64,000 nucleotides of DNA from Anodontia alba (Eukaryota > Mollusca > Bivalvia > Lucinida > Lucinidae). The notes below the pieces were generated by a model. It did no database searches. It had not been told where the DNA came from and worked only from the letters and a program-made list of their open reading frames with translations. Shown here piece after piece: positions 23,736 through 37,339 of this stretch (the first letter of the stretch is position 1; each line of letters starts with the position of its first letter). The stretch is from contig OZ024827.1 in NCBI GenBank assembly GCA_964016985.1, positions 60,552,681 to 60,616,680 of the forward strand. Direction: 5' to 3'. The position numbers and the translations under genes are program-made.

Positions 23736-24755
23736 ATGCAATAATATCAGTCAGAGACTAAGATCTGTCTGCGCATCCAGACAATCTAATCACCTGTACA
23801 AGCACTGGATCCTTGGCTATCCACAGAGGCCCAGCTGAGACTCTGAACAGACTGCACTGATGTGCAGTCTGATCTGAACCTTTTCTAGGCAGACATGTCC
23901 ACAGTCACATTTTATTAGTTGCAGCTCATTCTCATCACACTGTATATTCCTGTATATATAGTTGGATGGTACAAATTTAAGGAAATACTCTTTGTTTTAA
24001 AGTATTTGAAAGCAGTGTAAGAGATGACAGATTTTGTATGCATATTTAAGATAGTCATATATATTACACATACATTTTGACATCCTAATGATATTTCAAA
24101 CTGTTCCACTTAAAGAAAAAGAGCACAAACTACATGAAAGAAAAACTAGAAGCTCTCTTTACCACCATATTGTGGTTTTCTTAAATGTCTGTTTTAGTAG
24201 ATCTTGATTAAGTGCTATGATGATAAAATAAACCCTATGTATGTCTGCCTTTTATAGGCACATAAAGTTTATTAAGTCTTCCTTCATTTTAAACATAAAG
24301 AGTGATAGCCAGCATTTGTACCGTCCAAAATATATATACAGGGATGCACAGGACATTGGTTCTGAACCAGAGAGGAGGTTGAGAACAGCTGTTTGAGCAT
24401 AGATACAGATAAGATGTATTTTTCAACCAAACACGTGAATGGTTAGCTTTTACCTCCACAGAAACATATGTTTTGGTACCAGGACTGGAACATTGGACTT
24501 GTGCCCTTGCAATGACGAGTAAATATTTATTAATTCTTCTTTGTCAGTTATTGTAATCGCCATATTTCTACTTGTGTAGGATGAGCAAAAATCTGAAGAA
24601 GTTTCTAGCTCTAGGAACTCATTAGAAGCACCTCTATAAGGCACTTCTAATGACTACAGACAACGTAGGTTTTCATGGAGAAGTAAGAACATTTTTCTGG
24701 CTACCCATATCTCGAGCTTTCTTTGGGAACATCATTGTTACTAGTTTGTCTTCTC
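23736..24755. other. Intergenic sequence
   Basis: No gene. A degraded palindrome with GAAACATATGTTTTGGTACC lies near 24450-24700. Confidence 0.45.
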
Positions 24756-24967
24756 TTAACCCATGTCCTGAAGAATAAATTTTGATGGCCACCCATTTCT
24801 AATTTTCAGCCAATCAGATTACTTGATCCAGATTGTTGATATAAATTCATATATTTAATGGCAAACAGTGCAGATCTAGATCATTTGGCTTCTTCAGAAG
24901 CCAACTGATCTGGATCTGCACTGTTTGTAAAGGCAGGGTATATCGGGTTCAGCAGGTCAAGGGTTAA
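24756..24967. mobile_element. MITE with TTAA flanks, group 3 (copy 2)
   Basis: TTAACCCATGTCCTGAAGAA at the left and TTCAGCAGGTCAAGGGTTAA at the right. The hairpin is GCAAACAGTGCAGATCTAGA / TGATCTGGATCTGCACTGTT. Closely related to 17181-17392. Confidence 0.83.
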
Positions 24968-26388
24968 ACCATTGTGCATGACAGAGTTTCATATACATGT
25001 AAAAAAGGATGTTCAGAAGACATGTAAAGGAATATTTGGTGGTGATTTGGGGATAATTTTTCTATTTTTTCAAAATGCCACCTATTCACAAACAAGTCAC
25101 TGTCCTGTGCTAAATTCTCATGATTTATTGACATAATGTTAATATATCTGTGCTGTGTTGCAGTTTGTGGTGTTATAAACTTGTATTCGCTTGCTTGTGA
25201 TACATTGTTGAGGTACAGATTGTGTGAATGGTCTGTTAAATCATTCATATTTGACCTTGACCTTTACAGGTCTGGACAGGTCAGATGATGGACAGAATGA
25301 CAGTAAAAAACTACTTATCTAGAAATGTATAGAATACTGGTACTGTCTAAGTATTTGGGCAGAGAGGTCTGAGCAAATAGTATTGACCCAGATCAGATGC
25401 ACTCTGACCAAGGTCTACACTGTTTGTCACTCATCCAGCTGTTTTTATACACAACAGGAATTACATTATTTATCCTAAATATTCATACGCCATATCTCTT
25501 TACCTTACCTGTCATAAAATATGAACAAGTGAATTTTTCTAGTTGTTGATATGAAAACTACTGGATGAGTGGTGAACAATGTAGACCATGTTTGTTTATT
25601 GTCTGTCCAGATTTTTGGGGTAAAAGATGTACATTAGATCCTCAGTGTTGATGCTCCATTGTTCTGTAAGTTTATTATTATTATTATTTATACAGTTAGA
25701 TTACTTTTTAATTATTAAGTTGATTTTCACAGATGTCTTATTTTTATATACTTTATATAGTAATAGATAATAAAAATCAACTTAATATCTGTATTATAAA
25801 ATGCACACATTGTAAATAGACAACTTTATTTTTATATTGGCTGAAAGGGAGTACATGTAATAAATTTAATCCAGATAGTTGAAGTATCCAGAAGATATGA
25901 TTTGTTAAATATTCAGAAGATAGGATTTATTATTTTTGTTATTTGATGTGACAAAATATATCTTAAATTATCGCCTTATGTCACACTGTCAAGAGCCATG
26001 GTAACTATACTTGGTTTTTTCATGTTTGAACCACAAGAAAGAAAGGGACCTTATCAAAATTGAACCAGAATTTCAGAAAATGTGTTTTCAGATGTATGCC
26101 TGGTGGTAACTCAGACCAGCCTGTACACACAGTCTGATCAAACTATTTACTAGGCACTCTTTGAATAGCCAATGGTCGAAAGTGTTTTCATGGATACAGT
26201 GAAGACTGATCAGACAGCACAGATGATCTGAGGTGTCACTGGGTCTATAAGACTGAAGATGCATGTTCCCACATTGAGGCTGAAATGAATAATGGTCAGA
26301 CTTTGGTCGAGTCTGAGCATCTTCACAATCTGACCAAAATCTGTGAAGATGTTGATTGGACACAAGTCTGTGATCAGTCTACTTTTTA
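24968..26388. other. Intergenic sequence
   Basis: No gene. Isolated fragments of the ACCCAGATCAGATGC hairpin arm lie near 25378-25430, and a (TTA)n run lies at 25672-25690. Confidence 0.5.
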
Positions 26389-26626
26389 TTAACCCATTGT
26401 ATACAGGGAAGACTCTCCCACACTTTATATTAGAAGAGTCCAATTTCAATTTTAGGTACGTCCGGCAATGAGATTTACATATTCCTAGAGAAAAATGGCT
26501 GAAGTATTTGCAAACAGTGGAGACCCTGATCAGATGCCTCGTAGATGCTCGTTCTGCAGTGTCTGATCTGGGTCTGCACTGTTTGCCAATTACTATTTTA
26601 TGGGTCTCCCGACTACAATGGGTTAA
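26389..26626. mobile_element. MITE with TTAA flanks, group 2 (copy 2)
   Basis: TTAACCCATTGTATACAGGG at the left and GACTACAATGGGTTAA at the right. The internal hairpin is GCAAACAGTGGAGACCCTGA / GATCTGGGTCTGCACTGTTT. Confidence 0.83.
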
Positions 26627-26705
26627 GGTTAATGGATACATTTGGTAATTTTTTCTGCCATTTTGTACTAGGGAGACAACTTTTATGACTTACTTTCTCC
26701 TTTTT

Positions 26706-27046
26706 GGCACACCTGAGCCTTTAGGTTCGTAGGTGAGCTTATAGCATAGGCAGGCTCAATTGTCTGCAGATCACTCTCACTCTTCAAATGTCTTCTCCTC
26801 AGAAACCACTGGGCTAATCAAAGCCAAATTTCATATGGAGACTCCAGGGCTGGGGAAACAAAATCTGTTCACCACATCTGGGTCATAATCATATGGCCAA
26901 GATGGCCACCATACCCATATATGGTAAAAACCCATTAAAAATCTCCAGAACAAAAGGGCCAAAGGCCCAGGGGCATGGTATGCAGCATAGAGGACATAGG
27001 CCCATATAAAATTTGAAAACAAATGATGAACTTGGATTGATCATGA
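26706..27046 (+). mobile_element. HINE-like element related to family C, left fragment
   Basis: CACACCTGAGCCTTTAGGTT, a CTTCTCCTCAGAAACCACTG unit and GGCCAAGATGGCCACCATAC resemble family C. The right end may be at about 29935 (GTCTCAGGTGAGCT), which would mean the array at 27047-28710 is nested inside. Confidence 0.55.
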
Positions 27047-28710
27047 CTGTTTTTAACGGAAATTTTTCACATAGACTCCTATAGGCAAACTTTTAACAAG
27101 AGAATCGGTGAATCCGAAGAATGCTCCCCAAAGATGCACAGTAATGGGAGGGTTACGTTAGTGAAAGAGTAAAATACTTTAAGACATATGCTATGGACAA
27201 GCTTATTACAAAAATTAAGACAGGAAGTAACTCAGTAATTACTTGTAACAGAGTTACAGTTCTTGCACTCTGCACTTTCTCTGATGGCCGTCTCTCAATG
27301 TATCAAGTTTCATTTGATTCTCTTTTATACTTTCCGAGATATGCATCGGATAAATTAAAGTATTGCAAAAATTAGGAAGGGAAATAACTCCATGAATATT
27401 GGTGATAGGGTTAGGGTTCTTGCATTCTACACTTCCCCTCATAGCCCTCTATCACTGTGTCAAGTTTCATTTATTTATCTTCAACACTTAGAGATATGCT
27501 CCGGACAAGCTTTCTGTTATTAAATTAGGAAGGGAAATAAATAACTCTGTAATTACTTGTTAAAGAAGGGCAGTTGTCAGTTTCTGGCGAAAGAATGTGC
27601 ACAATACTGGTTAACCGCTTAGAGGACTAAGCCTGCCCAGTAAATGTGTGGTTAGGTAAACTGACCGCACTCGACATGACCCCATTGGGTTGACTGGGCC
27701 GTAAAACCTCAACACAAACTGTAATTACTTGTTATAAAGTTATGGTTCTTGCACTCTGCACTTCCTCTGATGGCCACCTATCTGTGTATCAAGTGTCATT
27801 TAATTCCCTACTATACTTTCAGAGATATGCTCCGGACAAGCTTTTTATTGCAAAAATTAAGGAGAGAAGTAACTGCAAAAATACTGGTGACAGGGTTATG
27901 GTTCTTGCATTCTGCAATTCGCCTCATATCTCTGTCAGTGTATCAAATTTATTAAATTACCTTCAATACTTTTAGAGATATGCTCTGGACAAGTTTTTTA
28001 TTGCAAAAATTAAGAAGGGAAGTAACTCCATAAATACTGGTTACAGGGTTATGGTTCTTGCATTCTGCAATTCCCCTCTATCAGTGTATGAAGTTTCATT
28101 AAATTAACTTCAATACCTTTATAGATATGCTCTGGACAAGCTTTTTATTGCAAAAATTAAGAAGGGACGTAACTCTGTAAATACTGGTGACAGGATTATG
28201 TTCCTTGCATTCTGCAATTCCCCTCATGGCCCTCTGTCAGTGTATCAGGTTTCATTAAATTACCTTCAATACCTTTAGAGATATGCTCCAGACAAGGTTA
28301 CTATTACTAGAATTAGGAAGGGAAATAACTCTGTAATTACTTGTGATACAGTAACGGTTCTTGCACTCTGCACATCATCTATTGTTCTTGCATTCTGCAA
28401 TTCCCCCTTATGGCCCTCTATCAGTGTATCAAGTTTCATTAAATTACTTTCAATACTTTTAAAGATATGCTCTGGACAAGTTTTTATTGCAAAAATTAAG
28501 ACAGGAAGTAACTCTGTAAATACTTGTGACAGGGTTATGGTTCATGCATTCTGCAGTTCCTCTCATGGCCCTTTATCAGTGTATCAAGTTTCATTAAATT
28601 ACCTTCAGTACTTTTAGAGATATGCTCCAGACAAAAGTGTGATGGACAGATGGTCAGACAGATGAACAAAGTGGCGACTATATGCTCTCTCTTCGGGGAG
28701 CATAAAAATT
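27047..28710 (-). mobile_element. Tandem-array (HINE-like) element, ~150 bp units, carrying a SINE
   Basis: Units carry AGAGATATGCTCTGGACAAG, TTTTTATTGCAAAAATTAAG, GGGTTATGGTTCTTGCATTC and CAGTGTATCAAGTTTCATTA. The GTCC-type end (GACAGATGGTCAGACAGATG) is at the right, with AGTGGCGACTATATGCTC and a GGGGAGCATAAA hairpin, so the element lies on the minus strand. Confidence 0.72.
27563..27718 (+). mobile_element. SINE, 5'-truncated, 16-bp target duplication
   Basis: Flanked by CTGTAATTACTTGTTA at 27547-27562 and 27719-27734. The body runs from AAGAAGGGCAGTTGTCAG to GTAAAACCTCAACACAAA. Truncation at the 5' end plus a long duplication is the signature of LINE-driven retroposition. Confidence 0.92.
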
Positions 28711-29940
28711 TTCTAGTTTGAAACTAGAAGTCCAGGACTTTGGTATTTGGTATGTAGCTTTATCTTGTAGATCTCCAACAAGATTGTTCAAATTAGTGCC
28801 CTGGGATAAAAAAATCCCCGCCCCAGGGTTCACTTGTTTTACATACATGTATATTGGGAAAACTTTTAAAAATTTTCTCTGAAACTAGGAGGCCCAAGCC
28901 TTTGATATTTAGTATATAACCTTATCTAATGGACCTTGACCAAGATTGTTCCAAATCAAAGTCTTTGGGTTAAAAATGGCTCCGCCCAAGGAGTCACTTG
29001 TTATACTTAGACCCATATACTGAAAAACTTTAAAAATCTATTTTTGTGAAACTAGAAGGCCAAGGCCTTTGATATTTGGTATGTAGCTTCAACAGTGGGG
29101 TTTTACCATGGTCAAAAAAACCCAAACCCTGGGGTCAAAATGGCCCCGCTTCGGGGGTCACTTGTTTGACATAGACACATATAGGGAAAAACTTTAAAAA
29201 TCTTCTTCTCTGAAACTAGATGGCCGAGTACTTTGATATTTGATATGTAGCTACATCTAGTGGACCTCTACCACGATTGTTCAAATTATAGCCCTGGAGT
29301 CAAAAATGGCCCCACTCCAGGGGGTCACTTGTTTTACATAGTCTCGTTTAAGGAAAACCATCAAAAATCTTGTCTGAAAATTAGAAGGCCCAGCCCTTTG
29401 ATATTTGGTATGTAGCTTCAGCTAGAGGGCCTTTACCAAGATTGCTCAGATCATGGCCCCAGGGTCAAACTGGCTCTGTCTTGGAGGTCACTTGTCTTAC
29501 ATAGATTTATATGGGGGAAAACGTTTAAAAAATCTTCTTATGTAAAACTAGAAGGCCTAGGCCTTTGACATTTGATACTTAATTTTATCTAGTGGACCTT
29601 TGCTAAGATTGTTCACATCATAGCCCTAGAGTCAAAAAATGGCCCCGTCCCAGGGGTCACTTGTTTTACATAGACTCATATGGGAAAACTTTAAAAATCT
29701 TCTTGTGTGAACCTAGAAGTCACAGCCATATTTTGTGAAGTTATCAAAGCAATATTTTATGTGAACTGAGTTTCTGTGTTACCAAATTGATTAAAGCTAA
29801 ATTCCATACCAAGTTACTGTAGGATCGGAAACCAAAGGTTTTTGAAACTGTACTGGCTACCATACCCATGTGTTTCATTCTTTAAAAATGTTACCATAGG
29901 CTTGCTTAGAACAAAGTCTCAGGTGAGCTACAGGAACATT
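28711..29940. mobile_element. Tandem array, ~7-8 units of ~150 bp
   Basis: Units: AAACTTTAAAAATCTTCTTC, CTTTGATATTTGGTATGTAG, CTAGTGGACCTCTACCA, GATTGTTCAAATCATAGCCC and GGGGTCACTTGTTTTACATA. It ends with GTCTCAGGTGAGCT, the family C terminus. Confidence 0.72.
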
Positions 29941-30325
29941 GGTCCTCTATTACTAAGTATTAGGACAAATGAGCATAAGCAAAAAGTGTAGAACAAGATT
30001 GGATGCCATACACTGTTTGTCACTCATCCAGCAGTAATAGACACATTAGTAGATACATGTAGTAAAATGGAGTTTTCCCCAGTGTTAAGGACAAGTAAGG
30101 TGAGATGTCCCAATACTTAAGAGTAAATATGGTGTAGTGCTTAATGCAAGAAACTGTTTGTCAAGTATTTTAGCATGTTATTCCATTGTACCAAACCATG
30201 TTAGATAGATCACTCCATTTATCATGATTTTTTATATTCAGAAAATTAAAATTAAGCAGCTGATGGTGTTATTGTGATTCTTTATTTGCTTCAGTTATCA
30301 AATCATTTTTAGCTTGCTTTTATGA
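29941..30325. other. Intergenic sequence, nothing recognised
   Basis: No gene. A short ATTGGATGCCATACACTG echo of the MITE hairpin lies near 29998. Confidence 0.5.
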
Positions 30326-31045
30326 AAGTACCGGAAGAGCTATTGCACTACCCCTGGCATCGGCATTGGCGTTGGCAGCGGTGTCAGAGTTAACAAAAAT
30401 ATGTTTTACGTCAAGCTTTTTAAGACCTTATATTTCCTAAATCCTCAGATAGATTTAATTTATATTTGGAATGATTATACATGTAGATATTGGTCCAAAA
30501 TTTAAAGTTTTGCATCAAAATTTGTTTTAAGATATCTTAATTTCTAAATCCTTGCATGGATTTACTATTTTTGGTATGATTATAGATATTGGTCAAAACT
30601 TTTATACAGCACTATCCCCACCCTTGCTTATGACCTGGAGGTCAAGGTCATGCTTAGAAATTTATGTTAAAGTTCTGTGTCAAGTTTGTAAGATCTCTTA
30701 ATTTCTAAATCCTTGCATGGATTTACTTGATATTTGGCATGATCAAAGATATTGATCCAAAATTTTATTCAGCACCATCCCCACACTATGACCTAGAGGT
30801 CAAGGTCATGGACTTAGAAATTTTATATTAAAGTTTACACTCAAAGTTCTTAAGATCTTGTATTTTATTTTCTCAACTATTTACAAGCAAATTATACTGT
30901 TCTTTCAGTTTATATTTGGTATACATATAGCTATGGAAGATGTTCTTCATCCTTATATATCCAGTACCTTGTCTTGTCTTAACCTCCCCTCCCCCTCCTT
31001 CGCCCCCCCCCACCCCCCCCACCCCCCACCCCCGCGCCACTGTGA
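30326..31045 (+). repeat. Tandem array of ~3 units with poly(C) tract
   Basis: Units of ~165 bp: TAATTTCTAAATCCTTGCAT, GATATTGGTCCAAAATTT and GGTCAAGGTCATG. It ends in a cytosine-rich tract at about 30986-31035. Confidence 0.65.
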
Positions 31046-31069
31046 TCTGGAATTTAAGGTCATAGTCTT

Positions 31070-31690
31070 ATTTTTTGTCCTCCGCCTTTTCAAAGAAAAG
31101 CGAAGGGACACTGTTTTCGGCTTTCTGTGGTGTGTGGTGCGTGGTTCCAAATTTTTAGTAGGTACCTTGTCCCCTTAACTCCTCCCACAGTTTTTGTCCG
31201 ATCCTTTTGAAACTAAACAGGGCTTTTAAGATGGTCTGAAGATATGCATGTAGTTTTTTCAGAATCCTGAAATTATTTTTTATCACTTTTTACAGATTTT
31301 GAGGCATTTTTTGAGTTCTAATATTACAGAAGTCTATAGGGAGTAGGTACCTTGTCCCCTCAACTCCTACCACAGTTTTTGGCCGATCCTTTTGAAACTT
31401 TACATGGGCTTTTAGGATGGCCTGAAGATATGCATGTGGATTTTTCAGAATCCTGAAATAATTTTTTATCACTTTTTCCGCATTTTTAACTTAGACATTT
31501 TTTGAGTTCTAATATTACAAAAGTGTATAGGGATAGGTACCTTGTCCCCTTAACTCCTCCCACAGTTTTTGGCCGATCCTTTGGAAACTTTACATGGGCT
31601 TTTAGGATAGCCTGAAGATATGCATGTGGTTTTTCGGAATCCTGAAATAATTTTTTATCACTTTTTCCGTATTTTTAACTTAGAGACATA
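31070..31690 (+). repeat. Tandem array, ~175-185 bp x 3, inverted relative to 59440-60080
   Basis: Units: GGTACCTTGTCCCCTTAACT, CCTCCCACAGTTTTTGGCCG, GATATGCATGTGG and AATAATTTTTTATCACTTTT. The reverse complement of the same unit forms the array near 59440-60080. Confidence 0.72.
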
Positions 31691-33147
31691 ATAATAAATA
31701 ATTAGTTTCTTTTTATCTGCTAGAGATAATACCCCTCAAAACAAAATTCAAAGGCAGGGGATGAAAATTCACTGAATTTGCTTGTTTGTTTTTTATTTGA
31801 TTGGCAAGTGTGAGTTCAGGCGAGCTATCCTGTCTGGCAACAGGTCTTATACAATCATTTTTTTATATCCCTGCAAATTGTGTTTGTGCGGGGGAGAGTG
31901 GGATGGGCGTGGGAGTATACTGGTTCATGTCTGTCCATATTCAGAGATGCTGCCAGTTAATGTCTTAACTTTGTTGGGGGCAAAGTCCCACAAAATTGTT
32001 CCTCTTGCCCACAGTTTGAGTTGCCTTTGTGTGATAAAAAGATAAAATAAAAAAAAGGGAAAGAAAAAGAAGAAAGATATTGGTATGTCTATATACTACC
32101 CCTATTTCATGTCTGCACTTTGTTTTCTTTTGCCATTGATTACTCAGCACCACTTCATTATGCATTTTGAAGTGAGAGAAAATTTTGACTTGCAGTGTTG
32201 TCAGTGTACACCTTTATAAGCTTGTCATAAATGCATAAGGGCGTGACTGTCAGACAAAAAAAACAAAACAAAAAAAAAAACAAACTTATATCAGTTGACA
32301 TCTTATAATGATGACAGAGCACACACACAGACTGTTAACTTCTTGATAAGTCATTACACCAGTTAAAAAACTTGTTTCACAGTTTAACTTTTTATGCCCC
32401 CACCTGCCAAAGGCAGGAGTGGGGCATATAGCGTTTCGCCGTGATGTTACGTCCGTACGTGCATACGTCACGCTCGTAATAGGTTCAAGTTTACCTGCAA
32501 GTTCAGGTGCAATTTTACGTCTGCATTTCTCTTGCAGCTTATAACTTTCATACCTTTTGGGCTAGAAAGTTGAAAATTGGTATGATACTCACCTAGAGCA
32601 AGACCTTCAATGCATGGTATTATTGCCCCAGGGTCATGCCCCTGGGTGGGGCTAAGGGTCAAAATATATAACATGTCACCAAGAAAACATACAAAAATGT
32701 GACTAAATATATCATTATGGTATCATGGGTGAGGCTGAAGATTTAGCACAAAAATTATACAGAGGAAAGTAGTTGTTGATGAAAAGGCAAGTTTTAGGCC
32801 ACCGATTCTGGATGGGGGTGGGGCTACTGGGTGGGGCCAAAGAAAATGTAAAAGTATTAAATATGTAATATCTCGGAAACTGTTCAGATCCCAACCCCTA
32901 AACCTATGTATTGTTGTTCCCTATGATGAGATGCATTCAATGTTGCATACCTTGTGACCTCTAGGATCATGCCCCACCCTGCCCTGCCCCTTTCATTTCA
33001 TCAAAAGCCAAATATCTCAGGGACTATTCAGATCCCCACCCCTAAACCATATATTATTTTTCATTATGATAATATGTATTCAATGACACATGCCTTGTGT
33101 CCCTCAGGGATCACATTGTTTCAACTTAATTTTAACTTCATAATACA
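31691..33147 (+). repeat. Degraded HINE-like sequences
   Basis: A start-type hairpin lies at about 32395 (CCCCCACCTGCCAAAGGCAG, GAGTGGGGCATATAG), followed by TTACGTCCGTACGTGCATAC. Three to four diverged units around TCATGCCCC and CAGATCCCCACCCCTAAACC follow up to 33130. An earlier start-like region is near 31867-31900. No gene. Confidence 0.55.
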
Positions 33148-33809
33148 TTAACCTATAGATAATGTGCTATTCTCTTATGTTTTCACACCTTCCACAGAAA
33201 AACGACCTTTCAGTCGTTAATTAAAGTCTTAAACCAGAAGGTCCCTTAGGCAGTTACCTGTGTGACGTAACTCATCACGTGTCAGTTTCTTTTCTGTGGA
33301 CAAAGAAATTCAACAGGGATTTTTACCTGTGAAAGAAATTTGGATTATTTCTTTTCCTCATGGATAAATTTCTGTATCCTTGTGTTTCTTTATCACTCCT
33401 TTCACTAACCATGTTATTATTTAAAATTTTCGATTTCGATTTCTTGCATTTATTGACTGGCTATTTCGACATGCTTTTTCGTGACTCTCGCTATAATTGG
33501 CACAACGCTCGTGTGTGGTCGGTTCGGAAGTCGTGTTTCTTATATCAAAATTTTTTAACTTGTTTCTTTTTGTTCCAGGTTATTCAGTGATGCGACATGC
33601 TATACCTGGACTGTTACTGGATATCTTGCGAGTTGGCGAAAATTTCTATGGTGGAGAAGCTGATTAGTAAAGAACTTGTCAACCCTTATGGGTTATACGA
33701 CAATTCTTTACTGATGGGAGCCCCACCCCATATGGCTATACTGCCGGGGTAAGACCCATCAAGGTGGCATCTTATGGATGCTTTAGTATCCAAAATAAGT
33801 CTAAGTCCA

Positions 33810-34450
33810 CCAGTCACCGGTCACCAGTCACCGGTCATTCATTGTCAGCTTCACCAGGCACCAGTCACCGGGCATCCAGGCATGGATAAAATCACCGGGT
33901 ATTTTTTACCAGTCACCGGTCACCAGTCATCCAGGCAAGGATAAAATCACCGGGCATTTATCAAGGGTACTAGTGTCCAGTCATTGTGTCGCATTATTAG
34001 TGACTCCTACCAGGCAACAGTTACGCGTACTAGTGTCCAGTCATTGTGTCGAATTATTAGTGACTTCACCGGGCAACAGTTACGAGTACTAGTGTCCGGT
34101 CATTGTGTCGCATTATTAGTGGCTCCTACCGGGCAACAATTACGAGTACTAGTATCCGGTCATTGTGTCGAATTATTAGTGACTTCACTGGGCAACAGTT
34201 ACGAGTACTAGTGTCCAGTCATTGTGTCGAATTATTAGTGACTTCACCGGGCAAACAGTTACGAGTACTAGTGTCTGGTCATATGTCCATCTACTAGTGT
34301 ATACCACTGGCAAATAGTTATGATTACTAGTATCCAGACATTGTATTGGATTACTAGTGACGTCTACTGGGCAATAGTTACGAGTTCTAGTGTCCAGTCA
34401 TTGTGTCGGATTACTAGTGATTGGGTAACAGTCACTAGTCCCCGAACAAT
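33810..34450 (+). repeat. 59-bp satellite (about 8 units) with shorter CACCGGTCACCAGT units upstream
   Basis: From 33960, units of 59 bp carry ACGAGTACTAGTGTCCAGTC, ATTGTGTCGAATTATTAGTG and ACTTCACCGGGCAACAGTT. The preceding 150 bp repeats CAGTCACCGGTCACCAGTCA. Diverged units recur at 34690-34820. Confidence 0.88.
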
Positions 34451-37254
34451 CTATTATTGTTCATAGAGCTTTATAGGTAAGTCAAGTCAATGGATATAGG
34501 TTATAAAATGAAATACATAGAAACATTTTATATAATAAATTTCTGTACAGTCTTTCCTGAATCAGACTAGAATTCTAAATATTCCATTGACTTATTATAG
34601 GAGTGTAATTCTATTAATATTTTAAATTAACTTATGCAATTTATCTCTTTCATTCGCTAGAAAGAGGTTAACTTCCGATTCTAATGAAATTTCATCGGGC
34701 AGTAGTTTCGTAGACTATTGCCAGGTCATTCTAACGAAATTCCACCGGGCAGTAGTTTCGTAGACTAGTGCCAGAGCATTGTGTCGGATTACTAGTGACC
34801 AAGTAGTAGTCACTAGTCCTCGCTGAATTTATGTTTATTCATTGAGCACTATAGACATGTGTAGTTTTGGGTTATAGGCTATAGAATGACAGCGATGGGT
34901 TCTAATACTTAGTAGCCCCTTATATTGTTGAACTCTGTCAAGTCATTTTTGAACTAGACTTAAAATTCTATATATATATTTATTCTTGAAAATGAATTAA
35001 GAATTATCGGTTACGATCAAATTCGCAATTCATTCACAAAGTGTAGATGATACTTCCATCTATAATTATATAATTTATATCTCTTTTTATTCGCTACAAA
35101 GAGATTAACTTCTTACATATTCACCTTATTCGGCTATAAGACAAAGGTGAACTCTATAAAAAATATCCTTATTTCTAAGAAGAAAAATATACACAAAATT
35201 TAAATTTTTCTACATGCTCCCGATATGTAATCAGCATGTAATCTAAGGAGTAAATTGATAAGAAAGTAGCAATAGATCCTTTCTACTTTCTATTAATATT
35301 TCATTCATAAGGTATTGGAAATCTACACGAATCAGATAGACAAATTAAGAGTTTATTTATTTATCCACTACCTCTCTAGATTACTACGATTTAAAATTCT
35401 AGTTGAGGTACATATTTCCTTTTGCCTTTGTACATGGAAAATAGTTGATCCGTTAAGCTATTATTCTATTTTATACTATCTTTTGATTGATTATATAAGA
35501 GTCTAGGTCAGTCGTGCTCTGTCTAAACTCTGCTATAAAATAATAAATAAGAAGAAAATCTTATATTTAGGCATATATATAATTCGATACGTTCTATACT
35601 TTGCCCGTTTTATTTTTTCTTCTGGATCATTTAAGACTACGACAGCAATATACCAGATAATTTTGTCTCAGTTAGAATCTATTACGCTGAAGATTCTTCA
35701 TCTGGGAATAATAATTTTATTATGATTATGATTAGAAATTATTTAGGAAGGTTTAAAACTTATAATCACTAGACCCAATTAATCCACGTATATTATAGGT
35801 CTACTTTATCTTTATTGAAGAATAGTTTTGCTTCGACTAGCTCTATACCTCTAATATTTATTTATAACTAGAGTCCATGTCAATCAAAATTTTCTTGCAC
35901 CTTTGATATTGACAATGGATACATATTTAGTAAAGGCATTAATTATTCAGTACGTGACAGATTATTATTGCCTAAATTAAATATTATATACAATACTTTC
36001 CTTTTGATTTTTTTTATTGACTTTGTAACTATTCAGAAACTGCCAAAGTCAATCATTTCCTAGCTTCCTCTAAACTTACCGAAGCCTTAGATTATGTTTA
36101 TATATATTTTTAATATATGTTTAGAGGTTAATTAACGATAGTTTACCTCATAATAGCAGATATTATCATATTCATATTAATCAATGTACGGTCTAGGCTT
36201 AGACAAGAGGAAAACATCCTTAATTACGAGTCGGTAAAGAATTAAGATGCACTTCATTATCTCTTTACCCCTTCTTTTACAATCGTTAAAGGGATCATAG
36301 TAATTCTCGCTAAGAGTTCAAGTTCAGTTTGCGAGTAATGCAAAGATTAATATCTTGATTTCCAGTTCGCATCAAAAATGGTCTATATATATAGATAAAG
36401 ATCTTTTCCGAAACTGGATATTTATTCTTTCCACACAATAAGTCATTTCAAGACGTTTCGATGATTTTGAAATGCACTGCCTCAATTTATAATATAGAAT
36501 ATGTTTATATAAACTTCACAACGTAGTAAGTGCCGCACCTACGCTCCTGGTCAGATCTTACTTTTGTGATACATTTTCCAACATACTGAAAGTTTTTCCG
36601 ATTATACATTCGGTAAATAAACTTTCGAGTAGCATTTATGCTTTTAAACATTCAGATTATTTGATAATAGTTGGAGATAATATATTATACCAATATTTAT
36701 ATATCTATCTTCATTATTTGTCTTTCTCAACTTACTTTTAAGTTAGATTGACTTTCTCGCTACGTTCTAGGTTTAAATCTAGCTAACATTATGGACCAGT
36801 CACTTTTTTGTTACAGATAAATATTTTCCTAAACAATATTTTAACAGTTTTTTCTCAGTATTCAGAGCATAATGACCTCATGAATACTTGGAAATAATTC
36901 AATTCTACGCTTGTTAAACTAAGCCTAAAACAAGCTCTAGTTTTTAGAATGGATATTATCCTTCGATTCAGTTCATGGAGATACATCCATTTAGATCCCA
37001 TTATCTCTATTTCAATCATACAAATTCTAATGACTAAGTACTCCTTTTCTATGTACGAATACAGAATAACGAGTCACTGTTGCTGCATATTGGTTAAAGA
37101 TTAAAGGAATTTTATCTTAAACCTATATGACGCTAAATTAATAATTATCTATTTCATATTTATACATGTTTTTACCCTTGCGTCAGGGATCGTGGTAATA
37201 ATATTATTTTATTACTCTCTATGGTTTACGCATACAGACATGTAGATCTCGAGA

Positions 37255-37281
37255 GTATATATATATATGTGTGTATATATA

Positions 37282-37338
<57 letters not shown>
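37255..37338. repeat. (TA)n microsatellite
   Basis: About 80 bp of TATATA with brief TGTG interruptions. Confidence 0.95.

Positions 37339-37339
<1 letters not shown>

Noticed and set aside
26210..26641. A 143-codon minus-strand frame, and similar ones at 20584-20967 and 57460-57780
   Set aside because: They lie across palindromic MITEs. The shared peptides are translations of the MITE hairpins.
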